DNA from: Nautilus pompilius
Lineage: Eukaryota; Mollusca; Cephalopoda; Nautilida; Nautilidae
Assembly: GCA_018389105.1 (NCBI GenBank)
Contig: JACATO010000095.1
Span: 2,539,501-2,603,500 of the forward strand
Reading direction: 5' to 3'
DNA: 64,000 bases
Positions 1 to 12,022 of this stretch are shown piece by piece. Both the position numbers and the translations under genes were made by a program. Each line of letters starts with the position of its first letter. Within the stretch, counting starts at the first letter, position 1. The notes beneath the pieces were generated by a model. The model saw only the letters and a program-made list of their open reading frames with translations. It was not told the origin of the DNA and did not search any database.

Positions 1-2050
1 GAATATATTTTTTTCTTCATTATATACAGTAGATAGGTTTTTTGAAGAACTTATGTAAACAGCTTGCTCCAATAAATGAAAGAAACATCTTTTAAAAAAT
101 ATCCAGAATTGTTTCATCACAACTTACCATGCTACACGGTAACCATACTTATTTTATAAGTGGTCTGGGAGAGAATGCAAGCTGAATAGATAAAGATACT
201 GTGCATAATCGAGATGAAATACTCCATTAGAGTTGTCAGTCTAAGATTCAATTCAGAAACCTGCCATTTTTTTCAGCAGCCAATATAAACAAGCGTCTCT
301 GTCCAGTGCACAGCTGCATTAGTGGCCTTAAAGCAAGTTTACGATTACAGAATGTGTGGTGGCCGACACTTGACTCGCTGATATAGACCATCATCACAAG
401 GAGGTCATCAGACTAACAGGGATAGCTTGTGAATCCTGTAGAATATACTAATTCCTTGGGTAATAAAGCTTTCTGATACTTAAATCTCCCCCAGTATGTG
501 AAAATTCTAAAACTAATCTTATGTGAAATGATTAATGTGCATAATAAGAACTAAACACTTTAGTTCATGCACAAATACAATTTGCAAACTAGAAATATGC
601 ACAATGTGAAGTACCTTTAATAACTTGAAACCACAAATTTTATTTCTGATACTGCTTACATTGTCCAGCAAAAATTTTCCTAAATTGTTTTTTTTTTAAT
701 ATTAAATGTTGTCACTTATTTGACTTTAAACATTTTGTGCAAAAACCAAAAAAAAAAAAATGCACAGGTCTTCATGATTGCTAAGTCCATAATCTTCTAC
801 TCAATTGTGAGCACAACACTATTTAGTTAGCATGGCTCAATTTTTAAGAAAAATAAAAATGTGCTGATAGTTCACACAATATACAGTAGAAGTTAATAAA
901 TCTAAATGTACACTATTAGTGATGATGATAACCAAGGATTATAAATAATGAGAATAGTGCACATTGGGTAGATAATGCAATTTACACTGCTTCATCCTTG
1001 ATATGCTCAACTTATGCAAAATAAGGAGAGTAGCAAACTATAAGAGGATGTTGAGCATTTAAATGTCATCCTTATGCCATTGGTGAGCACAATGTATCTA
1101 TACTGTAGCTGTGAAGCTCCCAAAACCATTTGGATCAAGTCAGTAAACAGACCATTCTTCTACAGATTTCCACTTCCTTCTACTAAAATTCTATGCTTTC
1201 AAGCTGAAAAATTAATTAATTAATTCTGCCAGAATGGGAAACTCAGATAAAACTGTCACGTGTTGGGCCATCACAGGTAAGCTGCCAGATTTTTAAAAAT
1301 ATTTCTAGTCAATGATGCTGTGTTGGATAGCACTGGTGTACTGATGAAATTGTAATGCCATGTATCGACCATCTGCAAGTTCCTCATCCTCAATCTAATT
1401 TCACTGCATACAAATTACTTTTGTTTCAAATATTAACTGAAACATTATCAAAATAGATTTCCCATCCTTAAGAAAACAGATGCATTTTGCACACAACTTG
1501 TAAAGTGTTAGAGAGACCCAGAGGCTATGGCTTTTAACATGTAGTTCAGACAGCTTCTCTACCTGCTCAGTAGACTTAGATTGCCACATGTATAAACTGG
1601 AACTTAGTAATTACTTCAAAAGTGGGAATTTTGAAAGCTATACTCTGCATTCAGGCTTTCTTATAATATTTAATAAACACGTAAACACAAATATCTACAT
1701 ACTAAAACTTACCGGAGGATTAGCACAGAATATTTAAATTTTAAAGGGCTAATAGCTCTATTTATTTGAGCCACTCAAAAAAAAAAAAAAGATAAAAGAT
1801 AATAGTTTCTTTAAATATTTTAAACTGATTAACACTCCAAAGATCAGTACTAAATATCTCTCCATTCCAATTGTAAGCTAACCCATACTAATGAATCTGA
1901 GCAGAAATAAAGGTACACTATAATTTAGTAGAAAAAGAAATTTCTTTGCTTAACTCTGTGGATAAAATTGCTGAGCAGAGGAGTGTTAGATGTGCATATT
2001 GCTAGATGTTTGCAGCCATGAGGTTGAATTTACAAATTTTCCCACTGTAC
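1..2050 (-). other. UNC5 intron, incomplete (3' side of gene)
   Basis: AT-rich intron following the ZU5/UPA exon. It holds several poly-A/T runs and no reading frame with recognisable protein similarity on either strand. I looked for the continuation of UPA after DALE and did not find it. No transposon could be named here. Confidence 0.7.
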
Positions 2051-2287
2051 CTCAAGAGCATCCTGAGTGTCTTCCACAACATAGACTCTGATGCTGTAAT
2101 CCATTGATGGTGGCATTGCTGGAGCAAATGCTACCAACCGTAAAATCTTGATGGACTTGCCTCCTGGAATGGACTCTCCAATCAGTGTGTATCGGTGAAG
2201 CTGCTCTGTCATTATGTGGCAGTGATTGGGGTCTAGCTGAGAGTATATGGGGGTGTTGATTGTCTCTTGGCCAAGGGTCACGGTTTT
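2051..2287 (-). CDS. unc5: UNC5 netrin receptor, end of ZU5 and start of UPA domain
   Basis: This 237-bp exon (79 codons, phase 0 at both ends) closes the ZU5 fold and opens UPA. It begins KTVTLGQETINTPIYSQLD after an acceptor preceded by a (TA)n run, and ends at GAG/GTACAG. CHIMTEQLHRYTLIGES parallels CHILTENLSTYALVGHS of human UNC5C. YSIRVYVVEDTQDALE is almost identical to YSIRVYCLDDTQDALK, the most conserved UPA block. It is the most 3' coding exon in the window. The next exon should restart near the KEVLxxE motif and lead to the rest of UPA and the death domain; I could not find it in bases 1-2050, so it must lie outside. Confidence 0.96.
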
Positions 2288-2487
2288 CTAAAATTATATA
2301 TATATATATATACAAAAATGAGAAAGATAGATACAAGTGCACACACGATGTAATTAAAGGCAGGTAATAAATAAACAATTTAGCTACTTTACTTTCTTAT
2401 GACTGTCTACTATCAACAAATCAATATGTGGTAAAGATGATAAATAATAGTATCAGGCAAAGAAGAGTTATCTCCCCTACATCATAC
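2288..2487 (-). other. Short UNC5 intron with (TA)n tract beside the acceptor
   Basis: A 200-bp intron bounded by CAG/GTATGA and TTTTAG/AA. A (TA)n tract at about 2296-2312 takes the place of a classic pyrimidine tract, with only a short TTTT before the AG. The exons on both sides are well conserved, so the weak-looking acceptor is probably used. Confidence 0.8.
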
Positions 2488-2654
2488 CTGCCACTGAGGC
2501 GGCTCATCCATTGGAGTATCACTGTGGTATACTGAGAGGATCCAAGCTCCTTGCCGCATACTAGCACAGTGCTGGATAGAGATTATCACTGGTTTCTTCA
2601 GCATCAGAGTCGCTGAACCGCAGAGCACCACAGGACTAAGAATAGTCTGTTTAT
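2488..2654 (-). CDS. unc5: UNC5 netrin receptor, ZU5 domain exon 3
   Basis: This 167-bp exon enters in phase 1 and leaves in phase 0. The acceptor TGAACAG/AT was preferred to the AG eight bases further in, because it restores the residues DKQTILSPVVLCG, parallel to DSQTLLTPVVSCG of human UNC5. Downstream it reads KKPVIISIQHCASMRQGAW, matching TRPVVLTMHHCADPNTEDW in the vertebrate protein. It ends DEPPQWQ at a CAG/GTATGA donor. It makes up the second half of ZU5. The change from phase 1 to phase 0 at this exon marks the shift from symmetrical phase-1 modules to the more compact ZU5/UPA exons. Confidence 0.95.
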
Positions 2655-2824
2655 CTGTTCATAAAGCAAACGAACAATAAAATCAGTAACATCACAATGT
2701 CAGACTATGCAGTATAAAAACAAGTGGACACTAAAACAAAAAAAAGAAAAAACTACACCATAGCCAAACTAGCATTCAATACAAGAGCAGAACAAAATTC
2801 CTAAAAGTTTCTGAGAAAACCTAC
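2655..2824 (-). other. Short UNC5 intron within ZU5
   Basis: A 170-bp intron bounded by a GTAGGT donor and a TGAACAG acceptor. It splits a codon after its first base (G/AT, Asp). The sequence is A-rich with no other content seen. Confidence 0.85.
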
Positions 2825-2926
2825 CTAATAGTCTTGGCCTGTCTTTGTCATCTCGACATACGGCTAGAAATATGTCCTCATTGTGTCCTTTCTTGATGGC
2901 ACCTTCAGGAATTGTAAGGCTCACAC
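2825..2926 (-). CDS. unc5: UNC5 netrin receptor, ZU5 domain exon 2
   Basis: This 102-bp exon (34 codons, phase 1 at both ends) carries the second part of ZU5. The acceptor is CCCTGCTTCAG/GT and the donor CTATTAG/GTAGGT. It reads VSLTIPEGAIKKGHNEDIFL and continues AVCRDDKDRPRLL. Human UNC5C has VSLLIPAGAIPQGRVYEMYV at the same place, so the core strand pattern and the IPxGAI motif are conserved. It follows the linker exon in phase; the split Gly codon (G/GT) restores the SGVS sequence expected across the junction. Only 170 bp of intron separate it from the next exon. Confidence 0.95.
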
Positions 2927-3189
2927 CTGAAGCAGGGAAAGAAAAGGGTTCCATATATCTTTCTTTCTTTTTAGTTTTATGAAGCAGAAACTAATGGACA
3001 ACAGTTACTTGAACTACATTGGTTAAGTTGGTGCAGACATTTATTATAAGTAAAATCGTCTGTTTTTTGTCACAAGTTTATTGTTAGCAGACTCTACTCT
3101 TTTACAGAAATTAAAGGATTAGTTCACATTATCTTGTTAGTAGTCACTAAACAAACTAATGTCAATAATTTTTCCCTGGTGCAATTAAC

Positions 3190-3300
3190 AATGTTTTAGC
3201 TCTAAGATGGTTGTAGGTTCAAGACCAGCTCAGGCTCTTGAACAATCCAAAAGCACAAAAATGTCTACAGTAAATGACCATCACCAAAGAATGGCTGTCC
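3190..3300 (+). repeat. tRNA-derived SINE-like copy A
   Basis: GGTTCAAGACC at 3216-3226 fits the Pol III B-box consensus. The bases after it (GACCAGCTCAGG, then an ATGTCTACAGTAAATGACCA block) align with the minus-strand copy at 33620-33740, which has GACCAGCTCTGG and a matching downstream block in the same order. The head upstream of the B box is degraded, with only a weak A-box-like TAGCTCTAAGATGG. Ends are uncertain. Confidence 0.45.
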
Positions 3301-6300
3301 GAGATAAAGGGAGGTCCATTAGTTCATTTACTAATAATAAGATGGGAAAAGCCTAAAATAATTCCTTACTTTCTGAAATTTTCACATTGCCAATAACTTT
3401 GTATTTGTATATGTAGATGATATTTTTTTTAAAAATCTGATTACAAACAGCATGTAAAGGGTTAAAGCAATATGTGAAGAGAATCAAACTGCCAAAAAGA
3501 AACCATACTGGGTCTTTAATGACTTCATGACACTCGGACCATATAGAGTTCAATTAGTCACTGTTTGAAACTGAGATTTATGTATCTGATAAAATCAGCT
3601 AACAGGCAGCAAAATATTACATTAAAAAACAGCTGATGGTGCACTCTGACTCCTGAAGTTACTACTAAGTCTTAAATTACAGGCACAATCAGAAATTTGA
3701 CAGCTTTGCCTAAAAATAGTTTCCAGTACAGAGTATTCCATTACCAAAGTAAGCTAATATTATCTTTGTAAAACAAAAGCAAAAAAAAAAAAAACATTGT
3801 TGACAGCTTCATCATTTCCTTATAACTCCTTTTGTTCCCTTTCTATCATATACTTTCAGTTTTTGTAACTATTTGTTTGATTTTTCGTTTTTGATTTGTA
3901 TATCTACTACTGATTGACTAATTAAAAATGTAATTATAATTGTATTGCTGCTATCCTAACTGAAGAAACCTAATAATACTAGATGTATTACATAGCTGAA
4001 ATTTGAAACCATGATCTAAAACAAACAGGGAAGAAAAAAAAAAGAGAACTGATTATCATCACCAAAAACACATTTTGTTTCAAAACATTTTTTCTAAACT
4101 TTTGTTCAATATTCTGAAACAAATTCCACTAAAAACTGTCTGACTTTAGTACAAGAGAAGGCAGTGTGATGGTTACATGATATCTTTGTTACATACACAA
4201 AATTGTTAGTGAAAATAGTAGGCAAAATGCCTATCCCCCCCTCAGTTCATACACATGGCTCTGGTGATGAGACAAAACATTCTATAGCTGAGATTCCCCA
4301 AAGCTTGGCATCAACCATACATGGCCGCAATAAATATGAGTTCCTTGTATAAATAAGGTTGAGTCACTATACACTTGCTACTCCCTTCAGTGCATAGTTG
4401 TGGTGGCTGCTTCTTTTAAATGACTCAAATTTACCAGTAGAACCTGTTGCTTGATAATTTATTTCTTAACAGTGTCCAAAGAATGGCTAATTCAAAGGTC
4501 TGTTTAATCCATACATTTGCGGAGAAATATACTACACCGGCACCACCTCAAAATGTGCAAAAACAGAAAATGCTATAGCAGCTAGGATTGAAATTTTTCA
4601 CCTTCTTGGATATTTTCGAGATAAGAATGATAAAAGAGAATATCTAGTTTACAGAAAGGTTTTCAAAACTGATCCCATATTCAATTTAAATACATGATGC
4701 TAGTATATGGTAGAAGTCTTGTTTTTATTTGATGTTAAATCCCTAATTTTCTTCAAAATTTAGAGATATTAGCTTTCAAAAACTAGAAGTTTTCTCTAAG
4801 GTTGTATGGACACTGCAACAATTCTGTTATAACAATTTTTTTTTTTTTTAATCTGGGCAGAAGCCAGTACCATAACCTTGTAATATGAACAACAATAATC
4901 AGCTGTGGGGTGACAGAAACTGCTGGTATCATCATAACCTCCTAACAGGAACAATAATAAAAACTCAAAAATTATCTTGCCTGTGAATATTTTGGAGAGT
5001 AAATGAAACAATATTGGACAGTATGATCTGTTCAAATTTGTATTCTCACCTTGGAAAATGCATGATCAAAATCACCGAAGACATTCACAGAAAATGTTTA
5101 GACAGTTCATCTTACCTATATATTGAAAACAGATAAGCTCCATCTTATATAAAGGTAGTAGGTATGGTGAACAATGATCAGACCTATAAAGATACACTTT
5201 TCCACAACACGATATGTATCATAATAAAATTGTCACAATATGATACATTTATTAAAACATGCTGATTTATTTCTGAATAAAACAAAAGTATTTTAGCTAA
5301 TCCCTAGTAATATAAAATAATTTACTTAGCTTCAGGCTACTGGCATATCACATGTTACAGTGGTGTCACGGATAAATTTGTTGTTGCCTCTCTGTTGACA
5401 CTCTGCCTGTCTTCATCAGAGTTTACTTTAAATCTAAAAAGTGGACATGTATGAAACTGGTGGAGCTTCTATTTCTATAATTGACATTTTATACTTCTGT
5501 AGAATCTTTAAGAGAATTTACTCTTGGTCTTGTGGTGTTCACAGCAGATTTTTTCCTGGAAAGTATGAGTGCATTAATTCGCTTTGGCCCCACTGCCCAG
5601 TGCCATAATGTTTACATACCAGATGTTGCAACATGAAGGTAAAATGAGTTGTACTAAGTAGTGTGGTAATTTAAGAAATTAAAGTCATATCCTGCTACAC
5701 TAATGTTAAATCATGAGCCAAAAACCCTTGTACAGCTGGCATCTCTGACTGACCAGCCTCACTGTTTGCGTTCTAAATTGCTGTAAATAATGGGACAAAA
5801 AGCACAAAGAAAGCAACCACTAATCAAAACAAGTGATTTTACGAGTCTGTGGGTGATTATATGGCTGGGTTAGTTTATCAATTGGAGTGTGCATATACAC
5901 ATTCTGATTGGCTGAGCAACCGGTGTCCATATTTTCCAGTATAGATCGCTACATTTTCCACACAACAACCGGTCTTCATTTCACACAAGCAAATTACTTT
6001 CGCTGTACAGATTTCACAATCAGTTATAAGATCTATGTATTGTCAATATTGCAATATTTTGCTAACAAAATGATATGCATATCATGATAAGGTGATCCGT
6101 TGCAGGCTTAGTGATGATAACAGTTTTTTCACTACAGCAACCAATATTACATATCTCAATATTATTATTTTTTTTAATGTGAGTTACAGAAGTGTTAAAA
6201 TGCCAATTTTTTTCTTCCAAAATTTTGAGTTAAACATAGATGACACCATGTATATTTTTTCTTGCACACTGATGTTCAGTCCATCATCAGAGCTCTCCCC

Positions 6301-6759
6301 CCCCCTTTTTAGTAGCTATGAAAGTGTCTCTGAATATGAAGAACCAGATTTGTTTAATCCTGACTTTTGCTCACTGTAGACTTTGTGCATGTGGTAAGTT
6401 GTTTTATTCAAACAACAAATTGGCAATGAAGGACAAACATACAGCATAACAAATACTGAATGCTTCTTAGAAAATAGCAGATGTAATTACTTTCCTCCCT
6501 CAGAAAACAAACATTTAAATATGCTACTCATTTAAGAAATTACAAAAATTGAGAAGTTTAATAATATGTACTAATGAGAGAGGGTATCACTTAATAACTG
6601 TTAGCAAAAGTAAACATAGCCCATGCAACATTTTTCATTTTAAGTATTTTAGTAGCAGTTATTTCAAAAAATGTTTAATATGTCAAGTGTTTCGTTTATT
6701 AATGAACAAAAAATTAGTATGATTATAACAGCGCAATGCACAGGAACAGCCAAAACAAT

Positions 6760-9120
6760 ACCATTCTTCTATTTTTTATCTTTGCAAAGGTCTCAATAAA
6801 CTTATCATAGTTATGGCATTTTTTGTTCAATGCTAATCAGTGCCAGACCACTAACTGTTTTTTTACAAAAACATAGAAAAGGGCAGGTACAATTGAATTA
6901 GTTTCGTTTGACTAAACGATCTCTCTGCACCTGCACTAGAAGCATGAACAGTTAAAGACACTGACATCAAAACTACCAAATTTTGGAATACATGATGCAG
7001 TTGCTTTTTTGAAATGAATTAGAGCAATCCTTGGATGTTATCTGGGAGATCACTGCATAGTTCTTTCTTCCATTCAATACAGATCAAAGCATCTTATATT
7101 CTTGTGGGGTCATTTTTGTACTTCACTAGTAATTACTTTATCATGTCAACAGATTCATTAGAGGAAAAGTATGACGACTTTAGGGAAGAAAACTTGATAA
7201 AGGTTTCATGAAAGTATTTGAATCTTTTGTGGATTTGTTGGGTGCAGGTATCTAATGTTCACAGTAAACATCAACCAGAAAGCACCTTTCAGCATCAGCT
7301 ATTGGGTCATCTTGCATTTTTCACCAGGCAATTGCTGTTGCCTTTTCTGTCTCCTCTGCATAAATTTTGTGTTACATTCAAATTTCTCAGTTAGTTTTTT
7401 TTTTTTTGTTCTTTTAATTATCAAATTGAAAAATTCTTCTTTTCTGAGATTTTGTAAATTGGTTTCAGCTTTTTATTAATTCAGATGCACTTAATAAATC
7501 CAAACCAGAAGATTACAGAAAGTTTGAAAAAATGTTTGTTTCCTTCATTATTTCCTGCCACAGCAGCAGGTTCAAAATAAACTCAAATGCTGTAATAGAC
7601 TCGTGAAGGCCATGCGCTTCAGCATCCACTTCTCTGCACTTGTCAATATCCTGAATTTTTTTTCCAAATCTTTTAAAAAACAGGATGTGTTTTCAAAATA
7701 ATTGAGAGAGACTGTTCTTCGCTGCACCAAAACATAGCCTGTAACCTTTTGAAAGTTGTTTTTTTTTTTTTTTTTCTTTCAATTTTCAGATGCCTTGTGG
7801 TATTCATGAAGGATAACTAAATGTGGTGAGAGAAAAAAGTTTATTTTTTTCCATAATTCTGAAGTTGCATAAATCAATAAATACTAAATTTACATTATTT
7901 GCATAACAGTGAACAAATGTGGCTAAAATGTTTTCCTGGACACCACTTTTTCCACCAGCTGTACTGAAGCAACCATCATAGCATTGCCCACAACAAATTG
8001 AACACGTAGATCCCACTCTTGGAGTTTGTTTATTATGATATGAAATAAATATTCTGTGATGCTGAATTATATTTAATCAAGTCAATTTGTATTTCTAGGC
8101 TAAGATAAAACTTCCTTTTAATCATTCTCTGTCAAATGTTTTCTAAGGACTGAACCATATTCAGAGTAAAATCTACACAATTCCAGAAAATCCCCTTCAT
8201 TGACAGACAAATGTCCCAAACTGCTGTACTGTGTGTGTCCATAAAAGGCAGGATTTTGCTGAGCTAGAAAGAAAATTAAAGCAGTGACTCTCTTTGCAAT
8301 AAGTTTGCTATTTTATGCAGCATGCATGTAAGCATTAAGCTGCTGCTAATTAACAGTTTTCTTACTCAAAATCCTTTGCTGTACCTCTGTCATTTCACAG
8401 GCCTCTTTATATGTATTCCAGAACCCTTGTGTTCTCTTAATTTTTGTGGCCCTTTCTGCCCATTACAGAATCCATGCCCAGCATCACATCATGTCAGTTC
8501 ATAATTTGGATTATGCCTTTCCAAAAAAAAAAAAAGAGACAGAGAGACAGACAGACTATCCAATAATCTCTCTGAATCCTCCATCCACTGAATAGCATTT
8601 TTCAGTACCAAGCTGAGTGAAATGAACAGCCTTTAGAGTCATTTTCTGAATTGATATTCACCTCCATATGCACCCTACTTCCTGCATTTCCTGAACATGT
8701 TTAAGGATCAAAGGCTTATCAGCTAAAATGACAGGATCAAAAAAGAGAGATGATGTATGATTCAACAATGGTTTGTAAGTAGTGCATTCACTTTGTTTAT
8801 CAATTTCTTCATAAAAGAAAAAGGAGTTAGAAACTTCAGATTCATAGGAGTTTTGCACTTGTAAATTGCATGCAAAAGGATCATAAAACATATCCACACT
8901 ATTAGTAATAATGGTTTTTCGCTTGTGTCATAGCTTCAACCTTTGTACAAGCATCCAGTATTTTCAGACAGTCTGATAGCTTAGAAGAACTAAACATTTC
9001 AAAAGTATTCAACTGCATGGTAGCACTAAAAGTTTCTGCAGAGGAGGGGACCATGTATGATGATGCAATGGCACTAGTTATACCAGTCTTGAAGACAGAA
9101 GCTAAATGTATAAAAATAAA
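6760..9120 (-). pseudogene. hAT transposase relic, ZMYM1-like (copy 1)
   Basis: Several blocks in the right order on the minus strand identify a hAT transposase of the ZMYM1-like type. CGQCYDGCFSTAGGKSGVQ and FVHCYANNVNLVFIDLC (about 8000-7865) match the (R)GQCYDGAxxMxGxxxGVQ and FVHCYAHxLNLVLxD core. AHGLHESITAFEFILNL then LLWQEIM (about 7625-7540) matches the helical insertion. SSAGAERSFSQTKLI (about 6940-6910) is the C-terminal dimerisation motif, followed by VSGLALISIE and DKFIETFAKIKNRRM. Frames shift between blocks and stops interrupt them, so the gene is dead. The N-terminal part is poorly defined; a 79-codon open stretch at 8897-8658 may belong to it. No terminal repeats were found. 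Confidence 0.75.
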
Positions 9121-9599
9121 ATCTTTTTTTTATAGGTTTACACTATCACTCCAGTTATAAATACATGTGGCATGTTTAGTGAAAGAGTAAATACTGGCAC
9201 TTGGAGCCTTTCACTCTCAAAATTAAAAACTAACTTGCTTGATACAAGCATTTGAAAGATAATTTCCATTTTATCTCAATCTTTTCATGCCTAGTACATC
9301 ACAGATGTTACATTTCAACTATAATTATTTAATTCTTTCAAATTAAAGATGCCAAAACCAGCCTTTTCCAAACAAATATTCAAGGTAGTCGAAATCAATA
9401 GCTGAATAAAGTTGGGCACTGACAAATCATTTAATAATCACTTCCATTTATACTGGTACAGGAAGAGGATGCTGTTCTACATTAACCCTTCTTCCAGCTA
9501 TTTATTTCACTTAGCTTTCCTGTGAAAGTAACTTCAGTAGTCAAGCTACTTGTGTATTCAACTTGGATTACCTAGTGCTTTGCTTACCTGCATTATTAT

Positions 9600-10130
9600 A
9601 ATCTATATGATGGAATCCAACATTAAATCCTTTTCTTCTGGTAATGTGGAGGTCTTGAATCTGCATACCTCTAATCCTTCATCATTTAGTTGGTTGGACA
9701 GTGATGGAGAGATATTGGATATTGAGAGTGAGAGAGAGCAAGGTTGTTTGTTTAGAGGTGTTCAAGTCATCTGCGGCCAATCAACATGGCAGCATTTTCA
9801 CAGTCTGCCACCTGAAGATTGATGTCCATGAAGATGCCAGCCCAGTGGAATTCTTCTAAGAGTTGATACCAGAAAATTTCTTCCAGAATGTAGCTAAGAA
9901 GACAAACTGCTATGCAGCATAGGCCAGGAAACTGCTATGCAGCATAGGCCAGGCAGGCAAAGCCAACAACACTTTGACAAACACCACCAAGGAAAAGATG
10001 AAAATGTTTGTAGTGGTAAACATAACTATAATTCTGTGCCATCCACTAAAGATTACTAGAGTGAGATCAACAGATGATTGTGTGTCAGAAGTAATGACTT
10101 TGAGGAAATTTTTAAAAATTGAATCCAATT
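9600..10130 (+). pseudogene. piggyBac-like transposase relic
   Basis: In one plus-strand frame from about 9825 the sequence reads DVHEDASPVEFF, ELIPENFFQNVAKKTNCYAA, then TTKEKMKMFVVVNITIIL and RSTDDCVSEVMTLRKFLKI. These match, in order, the piggyBac transposase (DDE_Tnp_1_7) pattern: SPxxFFxLFxxxxxxxxVxxTNxYA, the (T)xEExxxFxGxxIxMG helix, and YWSTDxxxxxxxxxxMxxxRFxxI. In-frame stops and a tandem 25-bp duplication break the frame. An acidic stretch (SWLDSDGEILDIESERE) ahead fits the acidic N-terminus of such proteins. The catalytic Asp region downstream is absent or unrecognisable. It lies head to head with the hAT relic. Confidence 0.65.
9904..9953 (+). repeat. Perfect 25-bp tandem duplication
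   Basis: Two identical adjacent 25-bp units at 9904-9928 and 9929-9953, each containing CTGCTATGCAGCATAGGCC. The unit is not a multiple of three, so it shifts the piggyBac frame. Identity between the units implies a recent event compared with the decay around it. Confidence 0.9.
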
Positions 10131-11239
10131 TTTTCTTGTTTTCTGGACACATTTCCTTTTCATTTGCATTACCGAATTGTGTGCCAAGCCATTTGTGCTC
10201 TCTGAGTCATTCCAAGACTTGTTAAGCTTTTAATTATTTTAATCGGGTAGGAGCATTTTAAGCCATCTCAGAAGTTATCTGAACATTTGTGCTCGTAAAA
10301 TATTCCATTTCTTGAGTGGAAAAGAGTTAATATGAAAAATTCCTAATTAATGGTTCAAAAATACCCATATTAACCAAATTACACACTCAGTTTTTATTCC
10401 CTTTTCTACTGAAAAAATTATTAATCATAATGCAAAGTTTGCTTAAATGAAAATTATCTGTGGCACAAATCAATAATTTTTAAAATTTGAATTTCTCAAA
10501 GCTCACAACTTTGAAAGAGAATAATTTTTTTTTTAAAAATAATATTAGTTGCTATTATTTTTTTATATAAATATGCAAACACAAGAAGTTTAAAGTTGTC
10601 GATATTACAAAAGAGCTTGTAGAACATTTGAAAAAAGCCATACATTTTTTGCATATGAGATAGTGGGTGTTTTTAAAATCATTTTCAATAGGAAAAAATA
10701 AATTGATCAAACATTTTGTAAAAGGGAAACTATTTCTGTAATATTACTGTTTTTGTGTTTTTGATAGTTTTCAATTACCTCAAAACACTAATATTTTGAG
10801 TAGCTCCTACTTAATATTTTATTTTGCCATGTATATTAAAATTAACTTTCAACTCTAAAGATCAAACCTGTGGCATAAATGTAGTATTTTGTGATAAAAA
10901 CCATCATCAAAAAAGCTTAAGACGCAAACTTCAGTGTATATACACAAATTCAGAAAATCCACTGCAAGTATATTGCAAGTATTTTAACAAATTATTCTTG
11001 GTAGAAGCGAAATGCATCAATACATTATACAGAAGTATCCTTATAAGCAAATTAAAGCCAGAATTCATTCCATCATCAAATTATTCTATTTTCTGTGTTC
11101 TTGTGGCATTAATATCAAAAAAGAAGAAAATGCAGAAATACTCACAAATACTCCATAATTTAGAAGTGGGATATTTTTTAAAAACGGAACAAAATTATAA
11201 CATGCAAAATAACTCTTACCTCAAATAGATTAGCTGGAG

Positions 11240-11455
11240 CTCCTGACATTTGGTATCAAATTTGTTTCCATGCATCTAATAAATGTTTGTGATAGTCATT
11301 GTGTTGTTCATTATAGTCACTGTGTATTATTTTGTCACAAATAAGACATTCATATTTTTGCCTTTTAGGCTTAGACCATCTAATAGCAATATGACGAACA
11401 ATTGCATATTTAAAAATACAAATAAGTTTAGTCTTTGAAAGGCCTAAAATTCTAA
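11240..11455 (-). pseudogene. Cys/His-rich coding scrap, probably from a transposon
   Basis: On the minus strand a frame reads AIVRHIAIRWSKPKRQKYE, then CLICDKIIHSDYNEQHNDYH and KHLLDAW, followed by a stop and a continued frame. The CxxC...H...H spacing suggests a zinc-binding finger, as found at the N-terminus of many hAT-type and other transposases. The family is not recognised. It sits upstream (in minus-strand sense) of the hAT relic, with the piggyBac scrap between them, so it may be a displaced N-terminus of that element; this is inference. Confidence 0.35.
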
Positions 11456-12022
11456 AAATCTGTGTTTTTCACAAAGTTTGGTACTTCGGCAGCTGTGCTG
11501 GATGTAAAGTTATTCAGACAAAAGTACTAGTGGCCGGCTCAATAGCATGTATGCATTGTTTCCAGCTTTCCTTGCTGATCAAATAACTTGCTCAAAAAAC
11601 CACCTTCAGGTATTCTAAACATACTCACAATGCATTGTTTAGTAGTGTTAGCGGTCTAGTTGCCTGTGAATATGCGAAAGCATTGTTATTTATTGTAAGT
11701 TGTTACTCTTACAGTTCACGTGCACTTTAAATTTGTAAACTACATACTGGTAATAATTAATTGTTCATTATAGCAGCAGCAGTGATCAGATATTTTACTT
11801 TCTCATGTAACTAAATTTATAAAGTAAAAAAAAAAAAAAATCACGTTAGCGAAAAGGAAATTAGAGAGATTTCTAAGATCCATAAATTTCCAAATATTTC
11901 TAACCACAAATATATCTCCCCTTCCACCAACTATGCCACTGGTATTGTCAGAGTTGAGGTTTTTAGGTTAACATAAAATAAAAGGATTTGAAATACATAA
12001 TAAAATCTGTACTAATACAAAC

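Larger units (their letters stand above)
2927..12022 (-). other. UNC5 intron (9.1 kb) filled with transposon relics
   Basis: This intron lies between the two halves of the ZU5-encoding region. It contains a SINE-like copy near 3.2 kb, a hAT transposase relic at about 6.8-9.1 kb on the minus strand, a piggyBac relic at 9.6-10.1 kb on the plus strand, and a Cys/His-rich coding scrap near 11.3 kb. Stretches 3301-6060 and 10230-11230 are AT-rich and I see nothing nameable in them. The 134-codon open frame at 10824-11228 (+) has no recognisable motif. Confidence 0.8.

Noticed and set aside
1401-1589. Minus-strand frame considered as the next UNC5 exon after DALE
   Set aside because: The translation does not resemble the rest of UPA or the death domain, and no suitable phase-0 acceptor joins it.
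10824-11228. 134-codon open frame on the plus strand, among the longest in the window
   Set aside because: It has no recognisable motif, is Lys/Asn/Ile-rich as expected from AT-rich DNA, and has no splice or promoter context.
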